A stretch of DNA of 13,059 nt from Pseudomonadota bacterium (lineage in GTDB: Bacteria; Pseudomonadota; Gammaproteobacteria; Xanthomonadales; Rhodanobacteraceae), in assembly GCA_025351555.1 (NCBI GenBank), contig JANXVS010000288.1:1-13059 (forward strand). Reading direction: 5' to 3'. Both the position numbers and the translations under genes were made by a program. Of the stretch, positions 1-7,693 are shown piece by piece (the stretch's first letter is position 1; each line of letters begins with the position of its first letter). A model generated the notes under the pieces. It searched no databases. It worked only from the letters and a program-made list of their open reading frames with translations, and was not told where the DNA came from.

Positions 1-2
1 CG

Positions 3-662
3 GCGCAGGCGGCCGCCGACGAGATCAAGACGCGCGGCGTCAAGGCCACCGCCGTGGTCATGGACGTCAGCGACGAAGCCGCCGTCGAATCCGGCGTCGA
101 CCAGACTGTCAAGGATCTGGGCGGCGTCGATATCCTTGTCTCCAACGCCGGCATCCAGATCGTCAATCCCATCGAAGATTTCAGCTATGCCGATTGGAAG
201 AAGCTGATGGCGATTCACGTCGACGGTGCGTTCCTGACCACGCGCGCCTGCCTGAAGCGCATGTATGCGGCGGGCAACGGCGGCTCGATCATCTATATGG
301 GCTCGGTGCATTCGAAAGAGGCTTCCAAGTTCAAGGCGCCCTACGTTGCCGCCAAGCACGCACTGATTGGCTTGGCCAAAGTCGTCGCGAAGGAAGGCGC
401 CGAGCACAGAGTGCGCGCGAACGTGATCTGCCCAGGCTTTGTGCGTACGCCGCTGGTGGAAAAACAGATTCCCGAGCAGGCGCAGAACTTCGGCATCAGC
501 GAGGACGACGTGGTGAAGAAGATCATGCTCAAGGACACCGTGGATGGTGAATTCACGACGGTGGATGACGTTGCTGCCTGCGCGCTGTTCTTTGCCGGCT
601 TCGGCAGCAACGCGTTGACTGGGCAGTCCATCGTCGTCAGCCACGGCTGGTTCATGCAATAG
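3..662 (+). CDS. bdhA: 3-hydroxybutyrate dehydrogenase-type SDR, 5' end cut off
   Basis: Short-chain dehydrogenase/reductase. The most likely activity is NAD-dependent interconversion of (R)-3-hydroxybutyrate and acetoacetate in the cytoplasm, as in polyhydroxybutyrate or ketone-body use. The frame is open to the window edge, so the Rossmann TGxxxGxG motif and true start lie upstream; the first visible ATG is internal. Visible SDR landmarks are the NAG motif (LVSNAGIQ), the catalytic Ser in GSVHSKEA, the YVAAK Tyr-Lys pair, and the following [18 protein letters not shown]. The SVH serine context, the TPLVEKQIP segment and the C-terminal [11 protein letters not shown] resemble 3-hydroxybutyrate dehydrogenases more than FabG reductases. 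About 220 residues are visible of a usual ~260. The TPR gene follows after 5 bp, suggesting an operon. The substrate is inferred; another SDR specificity remains possible. Confidence 0.8.
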   Translation, partial: AQAAADEIKTRGVKATAVVMDVSDEAAVESGVDQTVKDLGGVDILVSNAGIQIVNPIEDFSYADWKKLMAIHVDGAFLTTRACLKRMYAAGNGGSIIYMGSVHSKEASKFKAPYVAAKHALIGLAKVVAKEGAEHRVRANVICPGFVRTPLVEKQIPEQAQNFGISEDDVVKKIMLKDTVDGEFTTVDDVAACALFFAGFGSNALTGQSIVVSHGWFMQ

Positions 663-667
663 CGGCA

Positions 668-1009
668 ATGGCGCACGCATCGATCGCAAGCCTGCGTGGC
701 ATGTGCGGCGGTCCGCGCGACGGCGCCCTGTTGCGTGTCTCGCTCGCGAACGCGCTGCTGGCCGATGGCGATGCGGCGACGGCGATTGCTGAAATACGCC
801 ACGCGTTAAACTTTGATCCGGACTATTCCGCTGCCTGGAAACTGCTGGGCTCGACGCTCGCCGACTTCGGTGACGCTGCCGCCGCGATCGACGCTTACCG
901 CGCCGGCATCGCCGCCGCGAACAAACGCGGCGACAAGCAGGCGGAAAAGGAAATGCAGGTTTTCCTTAAGCGCCTGGAGAAATGTGGGCGCGATCCCGCA
1001 ACAAATTAG
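668..1009 (+). CDS. small tetratricopeptide-repeat protein
   Basis: A 113-aa soluble protein with two to three TPR-like helical hairpins: LRVSLANALLADGDAATAIA, then ALNFDPDYSAAWKLLGSTLA, then DAAAAIDAYRAGIAAANKRG. The alternating A/G/L positions and the 'FDPDYSAAW' turn are typical of TPRs. It has no signal peptide or membrane segment, so it is probably a cytoplasmic protein-protein interaction module with unknown partner. The start is uncertain: the ATG at 668 follows the upstream stop by 5 bp but has no clear ribosome binding site. An in-frame ATG at 701 (MCGGPRDGALLR) is equally plausible and begins at the more family-like sequence. The stop codon overlaps by a few bases that of the convergent acyltransferase gene. 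Confidence 0.75.
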   Translation: MAHASIASLRGMCGGPRDGALLRVSLANALLADGDAATAIAEIRHALNFDPDYSAAWKLLGSTLADFGDAAAAIDAYRAGIAAANKRGDKQAEKEMQVFLKRLEKCGRDPATN

Positions 1010-1908
1010 TATACTTTTCGTGTATCGCCCGGTGGCCGGATCGAATAGCGCTTGTACGTCCATTGATATTGTTCTGGCGCGAGTCGCACGCAATTCTCCA
1101 CGCCGCGGTTCAGCGCGATCACTGCTGTCGGCAAGTCTTCCGCAGCGATCCCGTCCGGCGCGGGCAGAAAATGGATGCAATAGCCCGTGCCGCGCGGCAG
1201 GCGTTCGGCAAACGCGAACAGCACCTGCGCGCCGGTGCGCTGGGCCAGACGCGATAGCAGCACTATGGTCAAGGCCGGGGTATCAAAGAACGGCGCGAAC
1301 TCGCCCTCACCCTGCTTGGGTTGCTGATCGGGCAGGATGCCGACGACGCCGCCGGCGCTCAGGCGTTTATACAGTTTGCGTACGCCGGTGCCCTCGGCGC
1401 GCACTTGTTCCGCGGCCAGGGCACCACGTGCTTTCAGTAACAACGGCTCCAGTGCGGCTTGACGTGGCGGCCGGTAGACGATGGCAATCGGCGTACGACT
1501 GCACAGCCAGAAATTGAGCAGCTCCCAACAGCCCAGGTGCGGGGCGGCGATGATCAGACCGCGGCTGTCTGCAAGTGCTTGATCGAACAATTCCACGCCG
1601 CGCACTTGGCGCACCAGGGCCAGCGTCGCCGCCAGATCGCCGCTCCAGATTTTCGCGACTTCCAGCAATGATTTGCCGGATTGGACCAGTGATCGCCGCA
1701 CCAGCGCTTGTCGCTTTTCGGTGCTGAGTTGCGTTAGTGCTAGAGACAGCGATGTCTGCGCGCGCGCGCGAGGAGTGCCGTGAACGCACCAGACCAGCCA
1801 GCCGAAGGCCGCGCCGATGCCGTGCAGCCAGCGCAGCGGCAGGTGGCCGGCAAGCCGCAGCAGGCGATAGAGGATGGCGATATACCAGCGCACGGAGTTT
1901 TGAGTCAC
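1006..1908 (-). CDS. HtrB/LpxL-family lysophospholipid (lipid A) acyltransferase
   Basis: A 300-aa member of the HtrB/LpxL/LpxM acyltransferase family, which adds secondary acyl chains to lipid A at the inner face of the cytoplasmic membrane. An N-terminal hydrophobic segment (about residues 8-42, containing IAILYRLLRLAG and GIGAAFGWLVW) would anchor it. The catalytic H-X4-E motif is visible in APHLGCWE (His124, Glu129). Downstream family blocks are IVYRPPR, GILPDQQP and FFDTPALT, followed by the C-terminal QYQWTYKRY. Length is close to the usual ~300 aa. Sequence alone does not separate a lauroyl (LpxL) from a myristoyl (LpxM) enzyme or from a paralogue acting on another lipid. It converges with the TPR gene at its 3' end, and an IS30 element now lies upstream of its 5' end. 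Confidence 0.9.
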   Translation of the reverse strand: MTQNSVRWYIAILYRLLRLAGHLPLRWLHGIGAAFGWLVWCVHGTPRARAQTSLSLALTQLSTEKRQALVRRSLVQSGKSLLEVAKIWSGDLAATLALVRQVRGVELFDQALADSRGLIIAAPHLGCWELLNFWLCSRTPIAIVYRPPRQAALEPLLLKARGALAAEQVRAEGTGVRKLYKRLSAGGVVGILPDQQPKQGEGEFAPFFDTPALTIVLLSRLAQRTGAQVLFAFAERLPRGTGYCIHFLPAPDGIAAEDLPTAVIALNRGVENCVRLAPEQYQWTYKRYSIRPPGDTRKVY

Positions 1909-1936
1909 CCAAACGACGGATTGTAGCCGCAGGCGG

Positions 1937-1965
1937 TTGACCTTGAGTGCCGCGCTGCGCAGTAT
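1937..1965 (+). promoter_or_regulatory. candidate sigma-70 promoter pointing toward dtd, now upstream of the IS
   Basis: A TTGACC hexamer (1937-1942; 5 of 6 match to TTGACA) is followed after 17 bp by CAGTAT (1960-1965), which keeps the important second A and final T of the -10. The predicted start would be near 1972, about a dozen bases before the IS30 left end. Without the IS, this promoter would sit a few tens of bases before the dtd start codon. Matched by eye only; the -10 is weak. Confidence 0.35.
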
Positions 1966-1988
1966 TCAAGCGAGTGAGTAGGGTGAAT

Positions 1989-2007
1989 TTCAACGGTCGT
2001 TGCAACA
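1989..2007 (+). repeat. IS30 left inverted repeat (IRL)
   Basis: TTCAACGGTCGTTGCAACA. Against the reverse complement of the right end it matches TTCAA and then TCGTTGCAACA; between these the left end has 3 bases and the right end has 4. The central GTTGCAAC is itself a palindrome, but the match extends beyond it on both sides. Confidence 0.65.
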
Positions 2008-2028
2008 TCTCCAAATCGGAGGTGTTAA

Positions 2029-3426
2029 ATGGGACGACCACGGGGTTGGGCGGCGGAACAGACAGGACGGGCATCGATGTCATCGCCTGGTCGACCAGGC
2101 GTCAATCAATTGGAGACGAAACAGACGTTCTGGAAGTGCATTGCCGAGGGAATGCAGAGTGAAGCCGCCGCGTTGGCGAGCGGCGTGTCGCAGCCGTTGG
2201 GTCCACGATGGTTTCGTGAGGCCGGCGGTATGCCGCCGATCAGCTTGGTACCGAGCTCGGTTCGCTATCTGTCGTTCGCGGAACGTGAGGAACTTGCGCT
2301 GCTGCGCGCCCAGAATTGCGGGGTCTGCGAGATCGCCCGGCGGCTAGGTAGGTCCCCTTCGACCATCTCGCGCGAACTGCGTCGCAATGCCGCGACCCGT
2401 GGTGGCACGCTGAAGTATCGGGCCACAGTTGCGCAGTGGAAAGCCGAGCGAGCGGCCAAGCGACCCAAGACAGCCAAGCTCGCCGAGAACAAACGGCTAC
2501 GAGCTTACGTGCAAGATCGGCTGGCCGGTGCAGTCACCGACGCGGAGGGTAGGCCAATTCCGGGCCCCAACGTACCATGGAGGGGACGGCGTCATGGTCG
2601 TCGGGCGGATCGGCGCTGGGGTACCTGTTGGAGTCCGGAGCAAATCAGCCGTCGATTGCGGATCGACTTTCCTGATGATGAGTCCATGCGGATCTCTCAC
2701 GAAGCCATCTATCAGGCGCTCTACATTCAGGGCCGCGGCGCGCTGCGACGTGAACTGTCCGCGTGTCTGCGTACCGGTCGGGCACTCCGAGTGCCGCGCG
2801 CCAGAACGCAGCTACGGGGCAAAAACTTCATCACCCCTGAGGTGATGATTAGCCAGCGCCCGGCCGAGGTTGCCGACCGTGCCGTACCCGGCCACTGGGA
2901 GGGTGATCTGATCATCGGCTTGAACAGCTCTGCGATCGGTACCTTGGTTGAACGCACGACCCGATTCACTATACTGCTGCATCTTCCACCCATGCCAGGC
3001 CATAGTCCTGATGCTCGGGTGAAGAACGGGCCGGCGCTGACCGGCCACGGCGCCGAGGCTGTCCGCGATGCCATCGCCGCGAAGATCGCGACTCTGCCCG
3101 AGCAATTACGCAAATCGCTGACTTGGGATCAGGGTGCGGAGATGGCCCAACATGCGCAGCTAAGGATCGACACCAGTTTGGCAGTCTACTTCTGCGACCC
3201 GCAAAGTCCATGGCAGCGTGGAACTGACGAAAACACAAACGGGTTACTACGACAGTACTTTCCCAGAGGCACCGACATCAGTAGGTACTCCGAGCGCGAG
3301 CTCGACGCAGTCGCCACCACGCTCAATCGTCGACCCCGCAAAATTATCGGATGGAAGACACCAGCCGAAGCGTTCGAGGGGCTACTATCCGCAGCACGAA
3401 CAGCTGGTGTTGCAACGATCTCTTGA
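2029..3426 (+). CDS. IS30-family transposase (DD33E)
   Basis: A 465-aa transposase that moves its own IS. Start ATG 2029 has a good ribosome binding site, GGAGG at 2018-2022. Order of parts: an N-terminal extension with an HTH-like segment (about residues 30-66, ending WFREAGGMPP), then the IS30 HTH (EREELALLRAQNCGVCEIAR, then RLGRSPSTISRELRRN), a basic linker, and the DDE core. Catalytic residues are Asp293 (HWEGDLIIG), Asp367 (LTWDQGAEM) and Glu401 (RGTDENTNGLLRQYFP). The last two are separated by 33 residues, as expected for IS30. It is longer than the ~383-aa founder IS30 protein because of the N-terminal region and an insert around HGAEAVRDAIAA; this long version belongs to a subgroup seen in actinobacteria and proteobacteria. 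No frameshift or missing residue is visible, so it may be active. Confidence 0.95.
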   Translation: MGRPRGWAAEQTGRASMSSPGRPGVNQLETKQTFWKCIAEGMQSEAAALASGVSQPLGPRWFREAGGMPPISLVPSSVRYLSFAEREELALLRAQNCGVCEIARRLGRSPSTISRELRRNAATRGGTLKYRATVAQWKAERAAKRPKTAKLAENKRLRAYVQDRLAGAVTDAEGRPIPGPNVPWRGRRHGRRADRRWGTCWSPEQISRRLRIDFPDDESMRISHEAIYQALYIQGRGALRRELSACLRTGRALRVPRARTQLRGKNFITPEVMISQRPAEVADRAVPGHWEGDLIIGLNSSAIGTLVERTTRFTILLHLPPMPGHSPDARVKNGPALTGHGAEAVRDAIAAKIATLPEQLRKSLTWDQGAEMAQHAQLRIDTSLAVYFCDPQSPWQRGTDENTNGLLRQYFPRGTDISRYSERELDAVATTLNRRPRKIIGWKTPAEAFEGLLSAARTAGVATIS

Positions 3427-3427
3427 A
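3408..3427 (-). repeat. IS30 right inverted repeat (IRR)
   Basis: On the minus strand this reads TTCAAGAGATCGTTGCAACA, the counterpart of the left repeat. It contains the transposase stop codon (3424-3426) and ends 24 bp before the dtd start codon. Confidence 0.65.
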
Positions 3428-3451
3428 CCTAAGCAGTGAAGATCGATCCGA

Positions 3452-3892
3452 ATGATTGCCCTGATCCAGCGCGTGCGCCAGGCGCACGTGGATGTCGATG
3501 GCGAAACCGTTGGCCGCATAGGGCCGGGGTTGCTGGCGTTCGTCGCGGTGCAGCCGCTAGACGGCGAGGCGCAAGTGCAGCGCCTGCTCGAGCGCCTGCT
3601 CGGCTATCGGGTGTTTGCCGATGCGGATGGCAAGATGAATCTGTCAGTGAAAGACACCGGCGGCGGTCTGTTGCTGGTGTCGCAGTTCACGCTGGCCGCG
3701 GATACGGACAAGGGCATGCGGCCCAGTTTCACGTCGGCGGCGACGCCCGAAGCCGGGCGACGCTGGTTCGAGCGCCTGGTGCAATTGGCAATAATTGCCC
3801 ATGCACCGGTGGAAATCGGCCGGTTTGGCACCCATATGAGTGTGGCGCTGGTGAACGATGGGCCGGTGACGTTCTGGCTCGAAGCGTCCTAG
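3452..3892 (+). CDS. dtd: D-aminoacyl-tRNA deacylase
   Basis: A 146-aa cytoplasmic homodimeric editing enzyme that hydrolyses D-aminoacyl-tRNAs (and Gly-tRNA-Ala), recycling tRNA charged with the wrong chirality. Length equals the usual ~145 aa. Both signature motifs are present: SQFTLAADT (the -SQFTL- motif) and the C-terminal [11 protein letters not shown], carrying the Gly-cisPro pair that enforces chiral selection. The N-terminus [17 protein letters not shown] is also typical. The start is fixed by homology; only a weak GAAG at 3438-3441 precedes it. The start codon lies about 22 bp beyond the IS30 end, so its native leader and promoter have probably been displaced. rpoD follows 88 bp downstream on the same strand. 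Confidence 0.95.
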   Translation: MIALIQRVRQAHVDVDGETVGRIGPGLLAFVAVQPLDGEAQVQRLLERLLGYRVFADADGKMNLSVKDTGGGLLLVSQFTLAADTDKGMRPSFTSAATPEAGRRWFERLVQLAIIAHAPVEIGRFGTHMSVALVNDGPVTFWLEAS

Positions 3893-3945
3893 ATTCCGCA
3901 AAGCCACCGCAAACCGCGCAAGCAAGCTGTTCTTGACACGGCTCC

Positions 3946-3951
3946 TATAAT
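3946..3951 (+). promoter_or_regulatory. perfect TATAAT -10 element before rpoD
   Basis: A consensus TATAAT lies 29 bp before the rpoD ATG and would start a leader of about 20 nt. A perfect TTGACA is also present (3933-3938) but only 7 bp away, too close to act as its -35. At the 17-bp position the sequence is CAAGCT, a poor -35. Either the -10 works with an activator or weak -35, or the pair is misleading. Confidence 0.45.
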
Positions 3952-3980
3952 TTCCAGTCTTTGTCCGATTAAAACTTCCC

Positions 3981-5843
3981 ATGGCAACTGAACCCGCGAC
4001 CCAGCAGAAACAAACCGAAATTAAGACCCTGATCATCAAGGGCAAGGAACAGGGCTACCTGACTTATGCCGAGGTCAATGATCACCTGCCGGACGATATC
4101 GTCGATCCGGAGCAGATCGAAGACATCATCGGCATGATCAACGACATGGGCATCGAGGTGCATGAAGTCGCGCCCGATACCGAGACCTTGCTGCCCGAGA
4201 CGCCGGTCGCCACGGATGATGAAACCGCTACCGAGGAAGCCGTCGCCGTGCTGTCGGCGGTCGATGCCGAAGTCGGCCGCACGACCGATCCGGTGCGCAT
4301 GTACATGCGCGAGATGGGCACGGTGGAACTACTCACTCGCGAGGGTGAAATCGTCATCGCCAAGCGCATCGAAGAAGGCCTGAATCAGGTTCAGAACTCG
4401 CTCGCGAATTTTCCGTGGTCAATACAACTGCTGATCGAGGAATATGATCAGCACGCCGAAGGCAAGAAACGTCTGTCCGAAGTGCTGACCGGGTTCCTGG
4501 ATATTGAAGTCCCGAGTCTGGAAATCACCGAGCAAATGCTCGAAGTGGCCGATGTGGTTCCTGGCGCGGTCAAGCCCGATGAAGAGGAAGCCGTCGAAGG
4601 CGCCGAGGAAGCCGGCCCCGGCGAAACCGGGCCGGACCCGATTGAAGTCACGCGCCGCATGGAGGAATTGCGCACGCTGTACGGTAAGTTCCAGCGCGCC
4701 GGCGAAAAGCATGGCTTGGGCGACAAGAAGGCGCAGAAGCTGCGCGACCAGATGGCCGAAGCGTTCCTCAAGCTCAAGCTGCCATCGATCATGATCGACA
4801 GTTTCGTGCGCAAGCTGCGTGATGTCGTGAACAACATTCGCGCGCACGAGCGCGTGATCATGGACATCTGCATCAAGCGGGCCAAGATGCCGCGCAAGGA
4901 TTTCCTCAAGGCATTCCTCGCGCACGAAATCCATCTGGCCTTTGCCGACGACGTAATCCGCAAGAAACAGAAGTGGTCGTCGGCGATCCGCGCGCACAAG
5001 GACGACATCCTGACCGAGCAGGAAAAGCTCATTGCGCTGGAAAAGACCTTGTTCCTGTCGCTGGCCGACATCAAGGAAATCAATCGCGCCATGTCGATCG
5101 GCGAGGCCAAGGCCCGCCGCGCGAAGAAGGAAATGGTCGAGGCCAACCTGCGCCTGGTGATTTCGATTGCGAAAAAGTATACCAACCGCGGCCTGCAGTT
5201 CCTCGACCTCATCCAGGAAGGCAACATCGGCCTGATGAAGGCGGTCGACAAGTTCGAATATCGGCGCGGCTACAAGTTCTCGACTTATGCAACCTGGTGG
5301 ATCCGCCAGGCGATCACGCGCTCGATCGCCGACCAGGCACGCACCATCCGCATTCCGGTGCACATGATCGAGACGATCAACAAGTTGAACCGCATCTCGC
5401 GCCAGATGCTGCAGGAGATGGGCCGCGAACCGACGCCGGAAGAACTGGCGTTCAAGATGGAAATGCCCGAGGACAAGATCCGCAAGGTGCTCAAGATCGC
5501 CAAGGAACCGATCTCGATGGAAACCCCGATCGGCGACGATGAAGATTCGCATCTGGGCGATTTTATCGAAGACACCAATGTCGAATCGCCAGTCGAAGCC
5601 GCCACCGGCACCGGCCTCACCGAAACCGTGCGCGACGTACTCGGCGGCCTCACTCCGCGCGAAGCGAAAGTATTGCGCATGCGCTTCGGCATCGACATGA
5701 ACACCGACCACACTCTGGAAGAAGTCGGCAAGCAGTTCGACGTCACCCGCGAGCGTATCCGCCAGATTGAAGCCAAGGCGCTGCGCAAGCTGCGCCACCC
5801 GAGCCGCTCGGAGCAGTTGCGCTCGTTCCTCGATCTGGAATAA
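3981..5843 (+). CDS. rpoD: RNA polymerase primary sigma factor (sigma-70)
   Basis: A 620-aa housekeeping sigma factor that directs core RNA polymerase to -35/-10 promoters. Visible in order: region 1.1 (residues 1-80; [20 protein letters not shown]), region 1.2 (about 103-133; [20 protein letters not shown]), a long acidic non-conserved region typical of proteobacterial RpoD (about 135-375), region 2 (about 384-455; [20 protein letters not shown], then [17 protein letters not shown] for -10 recognition and melting), region 3 (starting [20 protein letters not shown]), and region 4 with the -35 HTH ([20 protein letters not shown]). Length is near E. coli RpoD (613 aa). No strong ribosome binding site precedes the ATG, which is fixed by the family N-terminus. 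dnaG and rpsU, its partners in the classical macromolecular-synthesis operon, are not adjacent upstream; dtd is. An intrinsic terminator follows closely. Confidence 0.98.
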   Translation: MATEPATQQKQTEIKTLIIKGKEQGYLTYAEVNDHLPDDIVDPEQIEDIIGMINDMGIEVHEVAPDTETLLPETPVATDDETATEEAVAVLSAVDAEVGRTTDPVRMYMREMGTVELLTREGEIVIAKRIEEGLNQVQNSLANFPWSIQLLIEEYDQHAEGKKRLSEVLTGFLDIEVPSLEITEQMLEVADVVPGAVKPDEEEAVEGAEEAGPGETGPDPIEVTRRMEELRTLYGKFQRAGEKHGLGDKKAQKLRDQMAEAFLKLKLPSIMIDSFVRKLRDVVNNIRAHERVIMDICIKRAKMPRKDFLKAFLAHEIHLAFADDVIRKKQKWSSAIRAHKDDILTEQEKLIALEKTLFLSLADIKEINRAMSIGEAKARRAKKEMVEANLRLVISIAKKYTNRGLQFLDLIQEGNIGLMKAVDKFEYRRGYKFSTYATWWIRQAITRSIADQARTIRIPVHMIETINKLNRISRQMLQEMGREPTPEELAFKMEMPEDKIRKVLKIAKEPISMETPIGDDEDSHLGDFIEDTNVESPVEAATGTGLTETVRDVLGGLTPREAKVLRMRFGIDMNTDHTLEEVGKQFDVTRERIRQIEAKALRKLRHPSRSEQLRSFLDLE

Positions 5844-5860
5844 GACATAGTCCGGTTGCA

Positions 5861-5893
5861 AGAAAGCGCCCGCGGTTGCGGGCGTTTTCGTTT
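5861..5893 (+). terminator. intrinsic terminator of rpoD
   Basis: A 7-bp perfect GC stem (CGCCCGC at 5867-5873, GCGGGCG at 5878-5884) with a GGTT loop is preceded by A residues and followed by TTTTCGTTT. It lies 18 bp after the rpoD stop and before the tRNA gene, so the tRNA probably has its own promoter in the ~33 bp between or depends on read-through. Confidence 0.9.
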
Positions 5894-5926
5894 ATGGCGA
5901 TCGAACAGTTAAACTTCGTTGGTTGC

Positions 5927-6000
<74 letters not shown>

Positions 6001-6022
6001 TGATTTTCTCCAAGAGCCGGCA

Positions 6023-7549
6023 TTACTCAAAACCGTTGGCGAAGATCAGGTCCGGATCCTCAAATGCCTGCCTCTCGAACGCCCCGATGTCGGCCTTGAA
6101 ACGACTTTCGCCCACGGCCGGGCGCGCGAAACCGCGCTGATCTGTGGTCAGGCTGGGCGTCGCAGAGGCCGCATCCAATGCACACGAGCCGTTCATGAGT
6201 GGCAAGGTCATGGTGAATCCACCGTAGTTCCCCAGTGTGCCCAGCATGGGATCGCAGATAAGCGTACCGGCCGGTATCCCAGAGGTGCTATTGGCAATGA
6301 TGTCGAAACTGCCGGCGAGCGCAATCGGCGAATTTACGTCTCTCGGCGTGTTGCCAAAGAGGATCGTCCCATTGGCTGTGCCGCTAATGGCGAAGTCCAC
6401 TCCGCCACCCAGGCCGAATTGCGACGTGTTGGCGAAGACGGTGCAGTAGTTCAGGCTGACGGTACTTGAGTGAACGCCGCCGCCACCGGAACCATTCGCC
6501 GTGTTGCCCGTAATGGTCGAATTGGTCAGCGATGCATCATTGGCATTGATGCCGCCGCCATCGGTGAATGCGCTGTTGCCGTTGATCGTCGAGGCGCTGG
6601 CGCCTACGCTGCTATTGCTGTTTTTAGCATTGATAGCAAACACAGCGCCACCGGCACCAGCCTGCGCGGTATTGCCACTGAGCGTGGAAGCGCTCAGGGT
6701 GACCGAGTTGCTGGTATTGATGCCGCCGCCGTCGGTCGCGGAGATATTGTTGCTGATGGTTGAATTTCCCACGACCACGCTGCCGCTGGAATAAATTCCA
6801 CCGCCACCCAAACCGCTTGCGGATGTGGTTAAGTTTCCGCTGATCGTCGAGAAATCGATACGCACGATCGAGGTGGGAGAGGTGGAATAAATGCCGCCGC
6901 CCGCGTTTGCAGCGGTATTTCCGCTCACGGTCGAGTGGTTGAGCGTGACGTCGTTGTTCGCCGCAATGCCACCACCGGCGCTGCTGGAGAAGTTACTGAT
7001 GATCACGCTGTGGTTCACGACCAAGGTGTTGCCTGCCAGAATGGCACCGCCGAGGATGCCACTCTGAGCCGAGCCATTACTCAGCGTCAGTCCCTCAAGA
7101 GTGAGTGCGGCGGTGGTTTCGATCAGACCGAATGTTGGCGTAAGGGGGCCGAAGCTGCGTTCGAGCGTGACATAGGGCATGCCGCCGCTGTCCACTGCAC
7201 CGATGATTGTCACTGCTTTGGTCAAAGCCAGAGCGTGGCTAAAACCGCTGGCCGCCTGAGTGAACGCAATCGTCGTTGACGCGGTAAAGCCGGTAAGGTC
7301 GATGGTGTCGTTGCTGCTGTCGCCCGGAGCGCATCCGTTGACGGCCGCCTGCGTATTAACGGCGGTTACCGCATCAACGATGGTGCACATGCCGCCCACG
7401 CTGCCCGCGGATACAGAGTTCACCGTGATCGTTGCCGCCCGCGTGCCTGGGCTCAGGCAAAGTGCCATCGCCGCGGCCAGTGGCAGCAACCTTTTTGCGC
7501 GCAGCACGGATGCCGAGCCACCCCCGCATAACAAATCTACTGCCGCCAT
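6023..7549 (-). CDS. exported right-handed beta-helix repeat protein with IFANGFE tail
   Basis: A 508-aa predicted extracellular or surface protein of unknown substrate. Start ATG is preceded by a good ribosome binding site (AGGAAG on the minus strand, near 7559-7564). The signal peptide is residues ~17-39: basic RAKR, hydrophobic LLPLAAAMALCL, then SPGTRAA as likely cleavage site. Residues ~40-85 resemble the start of CSLREA-like beta-helix proteins (ITVNSVSAGSVGGMCTIVDA, then NGCAPG). From ~130 to ~400 come repeated strands with NSTISGN, GGGI and NTA motifs, the turns of a parallel beta-helix. Then a 'choice-of-anchor Q'-like block: LGNYGGFTMTLPLMNGSCAL, then TDQRGFARP and DIGAFE. The protein ends DLIFANGFE, a tail I associate with secreted proteins of Lysobacterales. 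Helix-only proteins of this kind are often adhesins or polysaccharide-binding; no catalytic residues can be assigned. Confidence 0.85.
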   Translation of the reverse strand: MAAVDLLCGGGSASVLRAKRLLPLAAAMALCLSPGTRAATITVNSVSAGSVGGMCTIVDAVTAVNTQAAVNGCAPGDSSNDTIDLTGFTASTTIAFTQAASGFSHALALTKAVTIIGAVDSGGMPYVTLERSFGPLTPTFGLIETTAALTLEGLTLSNGSAQSGILGGAILAGNTLVVNHSVIISNFSSSAGGGIAANNDVTLNHSTVSGNTAANAGGGIYSTSPTSIVRIDFSTISGNLTTSASGLGGGGIYSSGSVVVGNSTISNNISATDGGGINTSNSVTLSASTLSGNTAQAGAGGAVFAINAKNSNSSVGASASTINGNSAFTDGGGINANDASLTNSTITGNTANGSGGGGVHSSTVSLNYCTVFANTSQFGLGGGVDFAISGTANGTILFGNTPRDVNSPIALAGSFDIIANSTSGIPAGTLICDPMLGTLGNYGGFTMTLPLMNGSCALDAASATPSLTTDQRGFARPAVGESRFKADIGAFERQAFEDPDLIFANGFE

Positions 7550-7568
7550 GATGGTCTTCCTGTAGGAA

Positions 7569-7584
7569 TGTGTATTTCCTCACA
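7569..7584. promoter_or_regulatory. CRP/Clp-like binding dyad upstream of the beta-helix gene
   Basis: TGTGT-ATTTCC-TCACA matches the CRP consensus TGTGA-N6-TCACA at 9 of 10 positions. Xanthomonad Clp binds the same type of site. It lies only 20-35 bp before the beta-helix start codon, so it would overlap the promoter or the transcribed leader; that position fits repression or a very short leader better than classical activation. The Crp/Fnr gene at 12.1-12.8 kb is not necessarily the cognate regulator. Confidence 0.35.
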
Positions 7585-7663
7585 ACTCAAACACAATCCC
7601 GAAGTGCCGAGACGAGAATGGTTCAGTGCTAGAGGTCTGAGTTGCAACAACATGTCACCATTC

Positions 7664-7693
7664 CTCTTGCCATTCGTGTTGCGCTGGCAAGAG
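7664..7693. repeat. perfect 9-bp inverted repeat (possible operator or stem-loop)
   Basis: CTCTTGCCA (7664-7672) and its exact reverse complement TGGCAAGAG (7685-7693) are separated by 12 bp. It lies 115-145 bp upstream of the beta-helix start. There is no T-run after either arm, so it is not an intrinsic terminator. Centre-to-centre arm spacing of 21 bp places both arms on the same helix face, compatible with a dimeric regulator site; a leader hairpin is the alternative. Confidence 0.45.

Larger units (their letters stand above)
1983..3430 (+). mobile_element. IS30-family insertion sequence, apparently complete
   Basis: An element of about 1.45 kb holding a single intact transposase gene and imperfect terminal inverted repeats sharing the 11-bp core TCGTTGCAACA. 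The outer boundaries are approximate. IS30-family target duplications are only 2-3 bp, and I could not assign one with confidence. The element sits in the former intergenic space between the divergently oriented acyltransferase gene and dtd. The transposase stop codon lies inside the right inverted repeat, a compact arrangement. Base composition is similar to the flanks. Confidence 0.8.

Noticed and set aside
1920..1925. TACAAT on the minus strand as a -10 for the acyltransferase gene
   Set aside because: It would lie only 12 bp before the start codon with no acceptable -35, giving an almost leaderless transcript; not strong enough to list.
4419..5861. Long open frame (480 aa) on the minus strand opposite rpoD
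   Set aside because: It is antisense to an unmistakable rpoD gene, has no family-like sequence or ribosome binding site, and is expected from high-GC codon bias.
6100..7100. Repetitive DNA that might look like a CRISPR or satellite array
   Set aside because: The periodicity comes from degenerate coding repeats of a beta-helix protein; units vary in length and sequence and there are no constant repeats with spacers.
7641..7648. GTTGCAAC near the beta-helix upstream region, resembling the IS30 terminal core
   Set aside because: An 8-9 bp match centred on a simple palindrome is expected by chance; no transposase remnant or second end is nearby.
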